The notes below the pieces were generated by a model. It was not told the DNA's origin. It did no database searches and saw only the letters and a program-made list of their open reading frames with translations. Source: Tatumella morbirosei (GTDB lineage: Bacteria > Pseudomonadota > Gammaproteobacteria > Enterobacterales > Enterobacteriaceae). From it: a stretch of DNA of 64,000 nt. Below, in pieces: positions 45,958 through 57,241 of this stretch. The stretch is from contig NZ_JPKR02000004.1 in the NCBI RefSeq assembly GCF_000757425.2, positions 372,001 through 436,000 of the forward strand, in the 5' to 3' direction. The position numbers were made by a program, and so were the translations under genes. The first letter of the stretch is position 1. Every line of letters starts with the position of its first letter.

Positions 45958-47715
45958 ATGCCCCGGATAAAGAAGATACTGGGAAAAGACCAGATCAAAT
46001 CAACGTTTAACCCTTTTCGTTTTCGCCTGGTATGTCTTGGTGTCGTAGGTTGCCTGGTATTTCTGGTACTGCGGGTAGGTGATTTGCAGTTACTGGATCA
46101 TCCGATGCTGGAAAAAGAAGCTGACCAGCGTTCGCTACGTGAGGTCGTGTTGCCGACCAACCGTGGCACCCTGCTGGACAGAAACGGTGATACCCTGGCA
46201 CTGAGCGTGCCGTCGCGGGATATTATTGCCGATCCACTCAAGGTGCTGGAAGCAAACCCCAATTTTTACGACCCGAAATGGGCCTATCTGGCGGCGGCAC
46301 TGGATATGCGTCCTGAGCAGCTGGCGGCACAAATCACTGCCAGTCCGAAAAAACGTTTCCTCTATCTGGGCCGGAAAATCGAACTGGGTATCGCCAAAGA
46401 CATCAGTCAACTGCATCTGACCGGGATCTCTTCGGTTTATGATGACAGCCGTTTTTATCCGATGAGTGATGCGGCAGCCCCGCTGATTGGCATTGTCGGT
46501 GCCGATAACAGTGGTCTGAACGGTATCGAGAAGAGTTTTGACAAAATTTTGCAGGGTGAACCGGGGAAAGAGAAGTACCGCCAGGATCGCCACGGCAATA
46601 TCATTTCGATGATAAGTTACCAGCCACCCACCCAGCCGCCGACGGTACAGCTGAGTATCGATAAGTTTATCCAGTACACCATGTACAGTAAGCTGCGTGA
46701 CGGCGTGTTACTCAACAAAGCAGACTCAGGTGCCGCGGTGATGGTGCGGGTAGACACCGGGGAAATCCTCGGCATGGCCTCTTATCCTTCGTACAACCCG
46801 AATAATTATGAAGATGCCACTCCGGCCCAGATGCGTAATGTCGCGATTAACGACAGCTTTGAGCCAGGGTCTACCGTTAAACCGCTGGTGGTGATGGAAG
46901 GATTGCAGCGCCATCTGGTTCGTCCGGATTCGGTGATTGATACTACCCCTTATACGGTGAATGGCCATCTGATTCGTGACGTCGGACACTGGCCGCGGCT
47001 GACCATGACCGGCATATTGCAGAAGTCGAGTGATATCGGGGTATCCCACATTGCGCTGGCGATGCCGGCAGAAGTGTTGGTGAATACTTACCGTTCCTTT
47101 GGTTTAGGCAGGCCAACCGATCTGGGGCTGACCGGTGAAAGCACCGGTTACTTCCCGCTGCACCGCCAGCGCTGGGCGGATATCGAGCGGGCGACGTTTG
47201 CGTTTGGTTATGGTTTACGTCTGACTCCGCTGCAGATTGCCCGTGAATACGCCACTCTGGGTTCATTCGGTATTTATCGCCCGTTATCGATAACCAAGGT
47301 TACCCCGCCGGTGGAAGGGACCCGGGTGGCCGATGAAGATGTGGTCCGTAGCGTGGTGCATATGATGGAAAGTGATGCATTGCCTGGTGGTTCAGGGGTC
47401 CGTGCCGCAGTACCTGGCTATCGTCTGGCGATTAAAACCGGTACCGCCGAAAAAATGGGCAGTAATGGTAAGTATGATGGCGGATATATTAACTATACTG
47501 CCGGGGTCGCTCCCGCCAGTCATCCGGTGGTGGCGTTAGTCATCATGGTGAACCACCCGACAGCAGGTACTCACTTCGGGGGGACGGTGGCCGCGCCGAT
47601 TTTCGGTAATATTATCGGCCCGGTGCTGAAGTATCTGAATGTTCCGCCGGATGCACTTTACAGTACCAATGCCAGCCTGCCGCCGGGCACGGATACCTCA
47701 ACTCCCGCCGATTAA
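45958..47715 (+). CDS. FtsI-like class B penicillin-binding protein (second PBP3 type)
   Basis: 585 residues: N-terminal membrane anchor (about 23-43), dimerisation/pedestal domain, then a transpeptidase domain. SxxK is Ser305-Lys308 (EPGSTVKP), KTG is 493-495 (AIKTGTAEK). The SxN motif position reads SSD (357-359) instead of SSN. It is close to E. coli FtsI over most of its length, but the true ftsI belongs in the mra cluster, so this is a paralogue like Salmonella PBP3SAL, which acts in acid. It sits beside the Omr RNA and is followed by an unlinked efflux operon. Confidence 0.88.
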   Translation: MPRIKKILGKDQIKSTFNPFRFRLVCLGVVGCLVFLVLRVGDLQLLDHPMLEKEADQRSLREVVLPTNRGTLLDRNGDTLALSVPSRDIIADPLKVLEANPNFYDPKWAYLAAALDMRPEQLAAQITASPKKRFLYLGRKIELGIAKDISQLHLTGISSVYDDSRFYPMSDAAAPLIGIVGADNSGLNGIEKSFDKILQGEPGKEKYRQDRHGNIISMISYQPPTQPPTVQLSIDKFIQYTMYSKLRDGVLLNKADSGAAVMVRVDTGEILGMASYPSYNPNNYEDATPAQMRNVAINDSFEPGSTVKPLVVMEGLQRHLVRPDSVIDTTPYTVNGHLIRDVGHWPRLTMTGILQKSSDIGVSHIALAMPAEVLVNTYRSFGLGRPTDLGLTGESTGYFPLHRQRWADIERATFAFGYGLRLTPLQIAREYATLGSFGIYRPLSITKVTPPVEGTRVADEDVVRSVVHMMESDALPGGSGVRAAVPGYRLAIKTGTAEKMGSNGKYDGGYINYTAGVAPASHPVVALVIMVNHPTAGTHFGGTVAAPIFGNIIGPVLKYLNVPPDALYSTNASLPPGTDTSTPAD

Positions 47716-48033
47716 TCAACGGTGTACCGCAGACGGCGTCGTGGGACGAGATGTTCCCGGCGCTGCCTGCGCTGTTGTATCCTTCGGCTGGCCGCCCACT
47801 CTACTCGCCAGTGATAATAATCGGTCATTGTCATTGGCCGTTTCAGCCCCCTTACATTATATTTTGAAGCGCTTTACCTGTCAGGACTGACAGGGTTTAA
47901 CGAAATTCTTACGTTTTGGCGGTGGAAATATAGCGGCTCTGTTGTCAATAATAGTCAGGATTTAATTTCATATCACCGTACAAAGATGACTTCTGTCTGG
48001 TGTATTCACATTCTCTGATAATCACGAAATCTG
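47716..48033. other. Non-coding gap before mdtA
   Basis: About 318 bp with no gene I can support. Presumed promoter of mdtABC. I found no clear BaeR box and no terminator after the PBP gene. Confidence 0.4.
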
Positions 48034-49356
48034 ATGACTAATAACCAAAAGAAACCTGTTCGAACTCACTGGCTGAGATGGCTGTTGTTAGTGATCCTGT
48101 GTGCGATTATTGGCGGAGTCGTCTGGCGGGTGTGGTTTTCCGGCGGTGCGGCGGGGGGCTTTGCCGGCCCTGGTGGTCCCGGCGGCCATGGCCGTGGCGG
48201 AGAAACGCAAAAGCATCAGGGAGGCGGCGGCGGTCGTTGGGGCGGGATGGCAGGTGGCGGGGCGGCATCCATCGTGCATGCCGGCGTTGCCAGCCAGGCC
48301 GATGTCCCGGTCTACCTGAGTGCCCCTGGCACCGTGATCCCCAATGCCAGTGTCACCGTGACCAGTCGGGTCGACGGACAGTTAGAGAAAGTCTATTTCA
48401 CCGAAGGTCAGAAGGTAAAAGCCGGCCAGTTGCTGGCACAAATCGATGACCGTACCTATCAGGCGACGCTGGCCCAGTATCAGGGGGCGCTGGCTCAGAA
48501 TCAGGCATTACTCACCAGCGCACGGTTAACCCTCGCCCGTTACCGTAAACTGTTTGCCGAAGACTCACTTTCCCGCCAGGACCTGGAGACTCAGGAAGCC
48601 ACCACCGGCCAGTACGCGGGTGCCGTAAAAGAAGATCAGGCTCAGATTGACAGTGCCAAAGTCAACATCGGCTATGCACGAATTACCGCGCCGATCAGTG
48701 GCCGGGTGGGGTTACGGCTGATCGATCCCGGCAATATGGTACAGAGCTCATCCACCACCGGGATTGTGACTATCACCCAGATGCAGCCTGCGGCAGTCAC
48801 CTTCAGTGTGCCGCAGAGCAATATCCCGACCCTGATCAAAGCGCTGCATCATGGCGAAGCGTTACCGGCGACCGCTTTTGATCAAAACAACACGACGGTA
48901 CTGGCGCAGGGTGAAGTCCGCTTTATCAGTAACAGCATAGATACCAGCACCGGCAGTATCGAAATGAAAGCCACCTTTGCTAACCAGGATGAAGCCCTGT
49001 ATGCCAACCAGTTTGTGAATCTGCGCCTGCAGACCAGTGTGCTGAAAAATGCCACGGTGGTGCCGGTACAGGCCGTGCAGTTGAGCAGCGACGGCAGCTT
49101 TGTGTTTGTGATTAACGCCGACAACACGGTGACCCGCAAACAAATCACCCCCGGTCCGGTCTACGGTACCGATAAGCAGGTGGTGCTGAGCGGGGTGAAT
49201 CCGGGTGACCGGCTGGTGACCGATGGCATCGATCGTCTGACCACTGGCGCGAAAGTGTCAGTCGCCACAGACACTACAGTCAACAGTACCACCACCGACA
49301 GTGCCGCCTCTGCAGCGGCAGCTGAAAATAAAGACAGTACGCAGGCAAGTCAGTAA
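48034..49356 (+). CDS. mdtA: RND efflux periplasmic adaptor MdtA
   Basis: Membrane-fusion protein linking the MdtBC pump to an outer-membrane channel. 440 residues. N-terminal anchor ([15 protein letters not shown]) then a Gly-rich stretch at about 30-77 ([15 protein letters not shown], later [14 protein letters not shown]), longer than in E. coli MdtA. Biotinyl-lipoyl and alpha-hairpin segments follow ([36 protein letters not shown]). Start ATG 48034; mdtB begins on the last base of its stop (TAATG). Confidence 0.95.
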   Translation: MTNNQKKPVRTHWLRWLLLVILCAIIGGVVWRVWFSGGAAGGFAGPGGPGGHGRGGETQKHQGGGGGRWGGMAGGGAASIVHAGVASQADVPVYLSAPGTVIPNASVTVTSRVDGQLEKVYFTEGQKVKAGQLLAQIDDRTYQATLAQYQGALAQNQALLTSARLTLARYRKLFAEDSLSRQDLETQEATTGQYAGAVKEDQAQIDSAKVNIGYARITAPISGRVGLRLIDPGNMVQSSSTTGIVTITQMQPAAVTFSVPQSNIPTLIKALHHGEALPATAFDQNNTTVLAQGEVRFISNSIDTSTGSIEMKATFANQDEALYANQFVNLRLQTSVLKNATVVPVQAVQLSSDGSFVFVINADNTVTRKQITPGPVYGTDKQVVLSGVNPGDRLVTDGIDRLTTGAKVSVATDTTVNSTTTDSAASAAAAENKDSTQASQ

Positions 49357-52300
49357 TGAATCCGTCCCGGCTATTTATTCAGCGCCCTGTCGCCACCATC
49401 CTGCTGATGGTGGGTATTTTGTTATCAGGTATCTTCGCTTACCGCTTTCTGTCGGTGTCAGCACTGCCGGAGGTCGATTACCCGACCATTCAGGTCACCA
49501 CGCTCTATCCCGGGGCCAGTCCCGATGTTATGTCAACCTCGGTGACCTCACCGCTGGAACGTAATCTGGGAGAAATGGCGGGCTTGAGTCAGATGACCTC
49601 TGACAGCTCCGGTGGATCCTCGATTATTACCCTGCGTTTTGATCTGAATCTCTCGCTGGATGTCGCCGAACAGGAAGTTCAGGCAGCGATTAATACGGCA
49701 ACCAGCCTGTTACCGGATGATCTGCCGAATCCGCCAACCTACAAAAAGGTCAACCCGGCAGATACGGCAGTGATTACCCTGGCGGCGACCTCCGATAACC
49801 TGCCACTGACCCGTATTCAGGATTTGGTGAATACCCGGGTCGCCCTGAAACTGTCACAAATCAGCGGGGTAGGGATGGTGACTCTGGCCGGCGGGAATCA
49901 GCCGGCTATCCGCGTACAACTGAATCCGCAGGCGCTGGCTGCCCATAACCTGACCCTGCAAGACGTGAATACCCTCATCTCCAACAGTAACGTTAACGGT
50001 TCAAAAGGCGGATTTGACGGTAAATACCATTCGGTCACCATTGATGCCAATGATCAGCTAAGAACCCCGGAAGAGTACGGTAATCTGATCCTCACCTGGC
50101 AGAACGGTTCAGCTTTACGCCTGAAAGATATTGCCACTATCACTCAGGGGGCTGAGAACCGTTTCCAGTCCGCGTGGGCCAATAAGAAACCGGCCATCAT
50201 TATCAGCGTGCAGCGCCAGCCCGGGGCCAACGTTATCCAGGTGGTGGACGGTATTAAAGCGCAGTTGCCGAAATTGCAGGCAACCTTACCGGACGGGGTC
50301 AAACTGACGGTAGTTTCTGACCGTACCCAGACTATCCGGGCCTCGATCGAGGATGTGCAGTTCGAACTGTTACTGTCGGTGGCGCTGGTGGTGATGGTGA
50401 CTTTCCTGTTCCTGCGTAATATTGCCGCCACCCTGATTCCGAGTGTTGCGGTGCCGCTGTCACTGGTGGGTACCTTTGGGGTGATGTATCTGCTGGATTT
50501 CAGCCTGAATAACCTGTCACTGATGGCGCTGACCATTGCCACCGGCTTTGTTATCGATGATGCCATCGTGGTGGTGGAAAATATCTCGCGCCGGCTGGAA
50601 GACGGGGAGTCGCCGATGCAGGCGGCCCTGAAGGGGTCGCAGCAAATCGGTTTCACCCTGATATCCCTGACATTCTCACTGATTGCGGTACTGATCCCGT
50701 TATTATTTATGGGAGATGTGGTCGGCAGACTGTTCCGCGAATTCGCGATTACCTTGGCGGTTTCGATACTGGTGTCGCTGGTGGTCTCGCTGACGCTGAC
50801 CCCCATGCTCAGTGCTTATCTGTTGCGCCATATTCCCAAAGAGAAACAGTCACGCTTTTCCCGCAAAGGGGAGGAGGTGTTTGATAAGATTATCCGTGGT
50901 TATGATCGCCTGCTGACGGTTGTGCTAAACCATCAGAAAATAACCCTGCTGGTGGCACTGGCGACCTTTGCACTGACGGCACTGCTGTATCTGGCGGTTC
51001 CGAAAGGTTTCTTCCCGCCACAGGATACCGGGCTGATTCAGGGCGCCACTATTGCGTCTCAGGATATCTCATTCCAGGAGATGTCCCGGCGCCAGCAGCA
51101 ACTGGCGGATGTGGTGTTGCAAAACCCGTCGGTGGAGTCGCTGACGTCGACTATCGGGATTGATGGTTCCAATACCAGCCTCAACAGTGGCCGGTTGCAG
51201 ATTAACCTGAAACCCTTCTCTGAACGCAGTGACAGCGGGGCGGAAATCGTTAAACAGCTACAGCAGGCTGCGCTGCAGGTGCCGGGGATTAAGCTGTATA
51301 TGCAACAGGCGCAGGATCTGACGGTTGATGATCAGGTCACCCCGAGCCAGTATCAGTTCACGCTGGCCTCGCTCGACAGTGAAGATCTGGTGAACTACAC
51401 CCCGAAACTGATCGCAGCCCTGGCAAAATATCCGGAATTTAACAGTGTGGTCAGTAATCTGCAGGATCAGGGGCGGATAGCTTATGTCGATCTGGACCGC
51501 GATAAAGCAGCCCGTCTGGGGATTACCGCCTCCGATGTCGATACCGCCCTGTATAACGCCTTCGGTCAGCGGCTGGTATCGACCATCTTTACCCAGGCTA
51601 ACCAGTATCGGGTGGTTCTGGAAGTGGCGCCGCAATATCAGCAAAGCCCGCAGTCGCTGAACGATATTTACCTGCAGTCCTCGGTGAAGACCAGCTCTGC
51701 CGCCGACAGCAGTGCATCCACCTCCACCACTGACAGTACCAGTAGCACCAGTACCTCTTCGGATACTACGACCACCACCGGCATGGTGAAACTGACCTCG
51801 ATAGCCACTATCCATCAGCGACTGGGTTCACTGATGAATATGCGGCTTAATCAATATCCGGCGGTGATGGTGTCGTTTAATCTTAATCAGGGCTATTCGC
51901 TTGAGCAGGCACAGCAAGCGATCAGTGAAGTCAGCAAACAACTCTCGATGCCTGCATCAATTACCATGGCGTACCAGGGGGAAGCTTCGGCGTTCCAGGC
52001 GGCGACCGGCAATACGCTGTGGCTGATCCTGGCCGCACTGCTGACCATGTATCTGGTGCTCGGGATCCTCTATGAAAGCTTTATCCACCCGGTGACGATT
52101 CTGTCGACTCTGCCCTCGGCGGCGATTGGTGCGCTGCTGGCCCTGTTGCTGACCGGCAATGAGTTCAGCCTGATAGCACTGATCGGGGTGATCCTGCTCA
52201 TCGGTATCGTGAAAAAGAATGCGATCATGATGATCGACTTCGCCCTGGAAGCCGAAAACAAACAACATATGTCACCGCGGGAGGCTATCCATCAGGCGTG

Positions 52301-52550
52301 CCTGTTACGTTTCCGGCCGATTCTGATGACCACCATGGCGGCGTTGCTGGGGGCATTACCGTTGATGCTGGCGACCGGGTCTGGATCTGAATTACGTGCA
52401 CCGCTGGGGCTGGTGATTGTCGGCGGACTGATTGTCAGCCAGGTACTGACCCTGTTCTCTACCCCGGTGATCTATCTGTGGTTCGACGGGATTTCTCAGC
52501 GTGGTAAGCGTTACATAAAACGTAAACGCAACCCGCGGGGGGCCTCATGA
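49356..52550 (+). CDS. mdtB: RND multidrug efflux subunit MdtB
   Basis: Inner-membrane proton-driven pump forming a B2C heterotrimer with MdtC. 1064 residues, about 25 longer than E. coli MdtB. The extra lies at about 780-810 as a Ser/Thr-rich insert ([19 protein letters not shown] and neighbours) in a periplasmic loop. Proton-relay region [13 protein letters not shown] is intact. mdtC overlaps by 4 bp (ATGA). In E. coli the pump exports bile salts, novobiocin and related compounds. Confidence 0.96.
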   Translation: MNPSRLFIQRPVATILLMVGILLSGIFAYRFLSVSALPEVDYPTIQVTTLYPGASPDVMSTSVTSPLERNLGEMAGLSQMTSDSSGGSSIITLRFDLNLSLDVAEQEVQAAINTATSLLPDDLPNPPTYKKVNPADTAVITLAATSDNLPLTRIQDLVNTRVALKLSQISGVGMVTLAGGNQPAIRVQLNPQALAAHNLTLQDVNTLISNSNVNGSKGGFDGKYHSVTIDANDQLRTPEEYGNLILTWQNGSALRLKDIATITQGAENRFQSAWANKKPAIIISVQRQPGANVIQVVDGIKAQLPKLQATLPDGVKLTVVSDRTQTIRASIEDVQFELLLSVALVVMVTFLFLRNIAATLIPSVAVPLSLVGTFGVMYLLDFSLNNLSLMALTIATGFVIDDAIVVVENISRRLEDGESPMQAALKGSQQIGFTLISLTFSLIAVLIPLLFMGDVVGRLFREFAITLAVSILVSLVVSLTLTPMLSAYLLRHIPKEKQSRFSRKGEEVFDKIIRGYDRLLTVVLNHQKITLLVALATFALTALLYLAVPKGFFPPQDTGLIQGATIASQDISFQEMSRRQQQLADVVLQNPSVESLTSTIGIDGSNTSLNSGRLQINLKPFSERSDSGAEIVKQLQQAALQVPGIKLYMQQAQDLTVDDQVTPSQYQFTLASLDSEDLVNYTPKLIAALAKYPEFNSVVSNLQDQGRIAYVDLDRDKAARLGITASDVDTALYNAFGQRLVSTIFTQANQYRVVLEVAPQYQQSPQSLNDIYLQSSVKTSSAADSSASTSTTDSTSSTSTSSDTTTTTGMVKLTSIATIHQRLGSLMNMRLNQYPAVMVSFNLNQGYSLEQAQQAISEVSKQLSMPASITMAYQGEASAFQAATGNTLWLILAALLTMYLVLGILYESFIHPVTILSTLPSAAIGALLALLLTGNEFSLIALIGVILLIGIVKKNAIMMIDFALEAENKQHMSPREAIHQACLLRFRPILMTTMAALLGALPLMLATGSGSELRAPLGLVIVGGLIVSQVLTLFSTPVIYLWFDGISQRGKRYIKRKRNPRGAS

Positions 52551-55500
52551 ATATCACCCGGCTGTTTATTTTCCGGCCGGTTGCCACCCTGTTGCTGACC
52601 ATGGCCATACTGCTGTTGGGCGCGCTGGGTTACCGGCTACTGCCGGTGGCCCCGTTACCACAGGTGGATTTCCCGACGATTATGGTCAGTGCCAGCCTGC
52701 CTGGCGCCAGTCCGGAAACCATGGCAGCGACCGTCGCTACCCCGCTGGAGCGTTCGCTGGGGGAAATTGCCGGGGTCAGCGAAATGACCTCCAGCAGTTC
52801 GCAAAGCTCCACCACCATTATTTTGCAGTTTGATCTGAGCCGCGATATCAACGGTGCTGCCCGCGATGTGCAGGCGGCTATCAATGCTGCCCGCAGCCTG
52901 TTACCGAGCAGTATGCCGTCGTTACCCACTTACCGTAAGGCCAACCCGTCAGACGCGCCGATAGTCATGCTGGCGCTGACATCGCCAAACCGGACGGCGG
53001 GTGAGTTGTATGATATTGCCGAAAGTAAAGTCGAGCAGGTACTGGCGCAGGTCAACGGGGTCGGGGCCGTCAGCCTGTTTGGCAGTGCGTTACCGGCAGT
53101 GCGTATCGACCTGCAGCCGGCGAAACTGACCCAGTATGGTATCTCTCTGGATACGGTACGTCAGGCGGTGGCTAACAGTACCTCTAACCTGCCAAAAGGT
53201 TTTTTGCAGGGGGATAAACTCTCCTGGTCTATCGACAGTAACAGCCAGTTGGAGAGTGCCGCTTACTACCGTCACCTGATTGTGGTTTATCAGAATGGTA
53301 ATGCCGTGCGACTCAGCGACGTGGCGACGGTGTATGACAATGTGCAGGATAAATTCAATGCCGGTTTCCTGAACGGAAGTCCGGCGGTGATGCTGGGGGT
53401 GACCCGGCAGGCCGGGGCGAACATGCTGCAGACCATTGATGCGATTAAAGCCCAGTTGCCGGCATTAAGAGCCAGTATTCCGGCCGACACCGCCCTGAAA
53501 CTGGTGGTGGACCGTTCGCCGCTGGTACGCGCATCACTCTATGATACCGAAGAGACCCTGCTGGTGGCCGTGTTACTGGTGATTGCCGTGGTATTTGTGT
53601 TCCTGCATAACTGGCAGGCGGTACTGATCCCGGCGGTCGCACTGCCGGTGTCGCTGATTGGCACCTGTATGGTGATGTACCTGTTGGGTTACAGCCTGGA
53701 TAACCTGTCGCTGATGGCACTGATTATTGCCACCGGGTTTGTGGTCGATGATGCCATCGTGGTGCTGGAAAATATCATGCGCCATATTGAATCCGGGCTG
53801 GGGCCGGTGCGGGCGTCAGTGCGGGGTGCCAGAGAGGTGAGCTTTACCGTACTGTCGATGACGGTCTCTCTGATAGCGGTATTTATCCCGATCCTGCTGA
53901 TGGGCAGTATCGTTGGTCGTTTGTTCCGGGAATTTGCGGTCACTCTGACCATTTCGCTGGTCATCTCGATGGTGGTGTCGTTGAGTCTGACCCCGATGTT
54001 GTGTGCGCGGCTGTTGAAACGCCATTCACCGGTCACCAAACGTCCCCATCCACTGTTTCGCTGGATAGAAACTCAGCTAAATCGCCTGTTAACTGCCTAT
54101 ACCCATGGGCTGAGCTGGGTGATGGCACACCAGAAACTGACGATGTTCAGCCTGCTGCTGACCATCCTGCTGAATCTGTTCCTCTATTCCGTGGTACAGA
54201 AGGGCTTCTTCCCGAATCAGGATACCGGATTGCTGATCGGGGCCGTACGTGCGGATCAGAATATTTCATTCCAGGCGATGCTGCCCAAAGTGAAGCAGTT
54301 TACCCAAATTATTCGTTCCGATCCGGCGGTAGACTCGGTGATGTCGTCAATGGGGGGCGGTATGTTCGGTTCCCGTAACTCAGCAACGTTCTTTATTCGT
54401 CTGAAAGACTTCAGTCAGCGCTCTGCAACCGCCACCGAAGTCGCTAACCGGCTGACGATGAAAGGCAGCCATGTGGCGGGCGCGCAGATGTTCCTGATGG
54501 CAGCCCAGGATATTCATGTCGGCGGACGCAGTGCTAACGCGACCTACCAGTTCAGTTTGCAGGCCGATGACCTCGATCTGTTAAGGGTCTGGACCCCGAA
54601 GGTGGCGGCCGCACTCAGGGCGATTCCGCAGTTGACCAGTGTCGATTCAGATTCACAAACCGGCGGCCAGGAAGTGATGATCGATATCGACCGTGACCGG
54701 GCCACCCGCTTAGGGGTGAACGTGAATATGCTGGATACCCTGCTGAACAACTCGTTTAGCCAGCGCCAAATTGCCACCATTTATAAAACGCTGAATCAGT
54801 ACCATGTGGTGATGATGCTGCAAAGCAGTGATACTCAGGATCCGACGGAGCTTCAGCATCTGTATGTCATTAATAACAGCGGAGACAGGATCCCGCTTTC
54901 CGCCTTTGCCAGCTTCAGAGGAGGCAATGCACCGTTGTCTGTGGCGCATCAGGGGCAGTCAGCCACCAGTACCATTGCCTTTAACCTGGCGGATGGTGTT
55001 TCGCTGGAACAGGCGCAGCAACTGATAAACCAGGCGATGGCGAAGATTGCGCTGCCGGATACTATCTCCGCCGGCTTCCAGGGCACGGCGAAAGCCTTTA
55101 GCCAACTGACGGCGACGATGCCGTGGCTGATTGCCGCAGCACTGCTGGCGGTGTATATCGTGCTGGGGATGCTGTATGAAAGTTATGTCCATCCACTGAC
55201 GATACTCTCTACGCTGCCTTCCGCCGGCGTCGGGGCCTTATTGTTACTGCTGCTGACCAATACACAGTTGACCGTTATCGCGCTGATTGGGATTGTGCTG
55301 CTGATTGGGATTGTGAAAAAGAACGCGATTATGATGATCGACTTTGCGCTGGATGCTGAACGCCGGCAGGGGCTGACGCCACAACAGGCGATTACTCAGG
55401 CCTGTATTCATCGTTTCAGACCGATCATGATGACGACTCTGGCGGCATTCTTTGGCGCACTGCCACTGGCGCTGGGCCATGGCGGTGATGCCGATCTCCG

Positions 55501-55648
55501 TAGCCCGTTAGGGCTGGCGATTGCCGGTGGCCTGGCCCTTAGCCAGTTACTGACTCTCTTTACCACCCCGGTGGTGTATTTGTGGCTGGACCGGTTAAGC
55601 CGGGCCACTAAACGACAATGGCACCGTGTCCGGGCCCCAGGATCCTGA
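52547..55648 (+). CDS. mdtC: RND multidrug efflux subunit MdtC
   Basis: Partner of MdtB in the inner-membrane pump. 1033 residues, no insert. Has [13 protein letters not shown] and the RND signature [15 protein letters not shown] near the C-terminus. Starts [18 protein letters not shown]. Followed at once by an outer-membrane factor rather than mdtD and baeSR as in E. coli. Confidence 0.96.
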   Translation: MNITRLFIFRPVATLLLTMAILLLGALGYRLLPVAPLPQVDFPTIMVSASLPGASPETMAATVATPLERSLGEIAGVSEMTSSSSQSSTTIILQFDLSRDINGAARDVQAAINAARSLLPSSMPSLPTYRKANPSDAPIVMLALTSPNRTAGELYDIAESKVEQVLAQVNGVGAVSLFGSALPAVRIDLQPAKLTQYGISLDTVRQAVANSTSNLPKGFLQGDKLSWSIDSNSQLESAAYYRHLIVVYQNGNAVRLSDVATVYDNVQDKFNAGFLNGSPAVMLGVTRQAGANMLQTIDAIKAQLPALRASIPADTALKLVVDRSPLVRASLYDTEETLLVAVLLVIAVVFVFLHNWQAVLIPAVALPVSLIGTCMVMYLLGYSLDNLSLMALIIATGFVVDDAIVVLENIMRHIESGLGPVRASVRGAREVSFTVLSMTVSLIAVFIPILLMGSIVGRLFREFAVTLTISLVISMVVSLSLTPMLCARLLKRHSPVTKRPHPLFRWIETQLNRLLTAYTHGLSWVMAHQKLTMFSLLLTILLNLFLYSVVQKGFFPNQDTGLLIGAVRADQNISFQAMLPKVKQFTQIIRSDPAVDSVMSSMGGGMFGSRNSATFFIRLKDFSQRSATATEVANRLTMKGSHVAGAQMFLMAAQDIHVGGRSANATYQFSLQADDLDLLRVWTPKVAAALRAIPQLTSVDSDSQTGGQEVMIDIDRDRATRLGVNVNMLDTLLNNSFSQRQIATIYKTLNQYHVVMMLQSSDTQDPTELQHLYVINNSGDRIPLSAFASFRGGNAPLSVAHQGQSATSTIAFNLADGVSLEQAQQLINQAMAKIALPDTISAGFQGTAKAFSQLTATMPWLIAAALLAVYIVLGMLYESYVHPLTILSTLPSAGVGALLLLLLTNTQLTVIALIGIVLLIGIVKKNAIMMIDFALDAERRQGLTPQQAITQACIHRFRPIMMTTLAAFFGALPLALGHGGDADLRSPLGLAIAGGLALSQLLTLFTTPVVYLWLDRLSRATKRQWHRVRAPGS

Positions 55649-55651
55649 TTG

Positions 55652-57085
55652 ATGAAATTCACGAAAAAACTGACACCGGTCTGTCTGGCATTACTGCTCA
55701 GTGGTTGTATGGTGGGGCCGGACTATCATCGCCCGTCAGCGGATATTCCGCTTCAGTACAAAGAAGCGAAGGGCTGGCAACAGGCCCGGCCCGGGGATTC
55801 ACTTCCCAAAGGGGAATGGTGGCGGGTCTACAATGATCCGGTGCTGAACCAGTTGATGCCACAGGTGGCGATTTCTAACCAGAACATCGCCATGTATCTG
55901 GCGCAATACCGGGAGGCTCAGGCGCTGGCCGCTCAGTCGAAAGCCGCGCTGTTCCCGACCGTTTCCGGCAGTGCCGGTTCAACCCGAAGTGCCAGCCACA
56001 GCAGTGGCAGCAACCCGGTGCAGAGTATTTCCAACAGCCATACGGCAGAGTTGTCTGCCAGCTGGGAACTGGATCTGTGGGGTAAGCTGCGGCGGACCCT
56101 GGAAGAAAACCGCGCCACCGCCTCGGCCAGTGCGGCGGAGTTGGCGAATGCCACCCTCAGTGCACAGTCTGAACTGGCGCAGGATTATTTCCAGCTACGC
56201 TTTATGGATCAGCGCATCGCGCTCTACCAGCAGAGTATCGATGCCTATAGCGGCTATTTAAGAGTGATTAATAACAAATACCAGGCCGGCAGTGAGGACA
56301 GAGCGACGCTGGCGCAGGCGCAAAATCAACTGGCAAGTACCCGCGCCACGGCACTGGACTATCAGTGGCAGCGTGCCCAGCTTGAACATGCGATAGCCTT
56401 ATTACTGGGCAAAACACCTTCCGAATTCTCGTTGCCGGTAGCGCCTTTGCAGGGAACCCTGCCATCCATTCCGGCAGCCGTTCCCGGCACTCTGCTGCAA
56501 CGCCGTCCGGATATCGCCTATGCCGAACGTAATGTGGCCGCGGCCAATGCGGCGGTGGGGGTGGCGATTGCCGGTTACTTCCCTGATCTGAGCATCAGTG
56601 CCAGCGGCGGATTCAGTTCATCCGTATTGCACAATTTATTCTCACTCCCGCAAAGGGTCTGGTCACTGGGGCCAGAGCTCAGCGGCACGGTACTGGACTT
56701 CGGTGCCACCTCTGCCGAAGTGAACCAGGCAAGGGCTTCGTATGATGCCAGTGTCGCCACCTATCGCCAGACCGTGCTGACGGCTATCCAGGGCGTTGAG
56801 GATGACCTGGTGGAACTGAATACCCTGCAACAAGAGATAGCGGCTCAGCAGGAAGCCACTACCGCGGCGATTGAATCTGCCCGGGTCACCCGTAATCAGT
56901 ACGACGCCGGAATGATCGATTATCTGGATGTCGCGACCACCGAAAATACCAGTCTCAGCTCCCGCCAGAGCCTGCTTTCACTGCAGAGTACCCAGTGGGT
57001 GACCAGTGTTGCGTTGATAGCGGCACTGGGCGGTGGCTGGGACAGTTCACAGCTGCCTGACGCGCCAGCCGCCAGCCGCCAGTAA
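55652..57085 (+). CDS. Outer-membrane efflux lipoprotein, NodT/OprM family
   Basis: 477 residues. Lipobox LLLSGC with lipidated Cys19, then MVGPDYHRP typical of the NodT group. Coiled-coil barrel and TolC-like repeats follow (ISNQNIAMYLAQYREAQAL and a second copy near GVAIAGYFPDLSISASGG). ATG 55652 follows the mdtC stop by 3 bp, so it is the fourth gene of the operon and likely gives MdtABC a dedicated outer-membrane channel instead of TolC. Confidence 0.93.
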   Translation: MKFTKKLTPVCLALLLSGCMVGPDYHRPSADIPLQYKEAKGWQQARPGDSLPKGEWWRVYNDPVLNQLMPQVAISNQNIAMYLAQYREAQALAAQSKAALFPTVSGSAGSTRSASHSSGSNPVQSISNSHTAELSASWELDLWGKLRRTLEENRATASASAAELANATLSAQSELAQDYFQLRFMDQRIALYQQSIDAYSGYLRVINNKYQAGSEDRATLAQAQNQLASTRATALDYQWQRAQLEHAIALLLGKTPSEFSLPVAPLQGTLPSIPAAVPGTLLQRRPDIAYAERNVAAANAAVGVAIAGYFPDLSISASGGFSSSVLHNLFSLPQRVWSLGPELSGTVLDFGATSAEVNQARASYDASVATYRQTVLTAIQGVEDDLVELNTLQQEIAAQQEATTAAIESARVTRNQYDAGMIDYLDVATTENTSLSSRQSLLSLQSTQWVTSVALIAALGGGWDSSQLPDAPAASRQ

Positions 57086-57097
57086 TCCTGCCCCTTA

Positions 57098-57135
57098 CAG
57101 CCACAGGTTTCTGAGTTTTCAGCGACCTGTGGCTG
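57098..57135 (+). terminator. Hairpin after the mdt operon
   Basis: CAGCCACAGGT and ACCTGTGGCTG form an 11-bp perfect stem with a 16-base loop. No T-tract; probably a weak terminator or mRNA-end hairpin. Confidence 0.5.
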
Positions 57136-57241
57136 AGCACTAATTGCACAAAAATAGCGACATTTTCTGCCGGGGAATTGTGTCAGGCGACACAAACGTG
57201 TTTAATTCCTGATATTACTATCTGAAAGCTAAGGAGAGTGG

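Noticed and set aside
50144-50806. Minus-strand frames across mdtB/mdtC
   Set aside because: Shadows of a well-recognised RND gene on the opposite strand.
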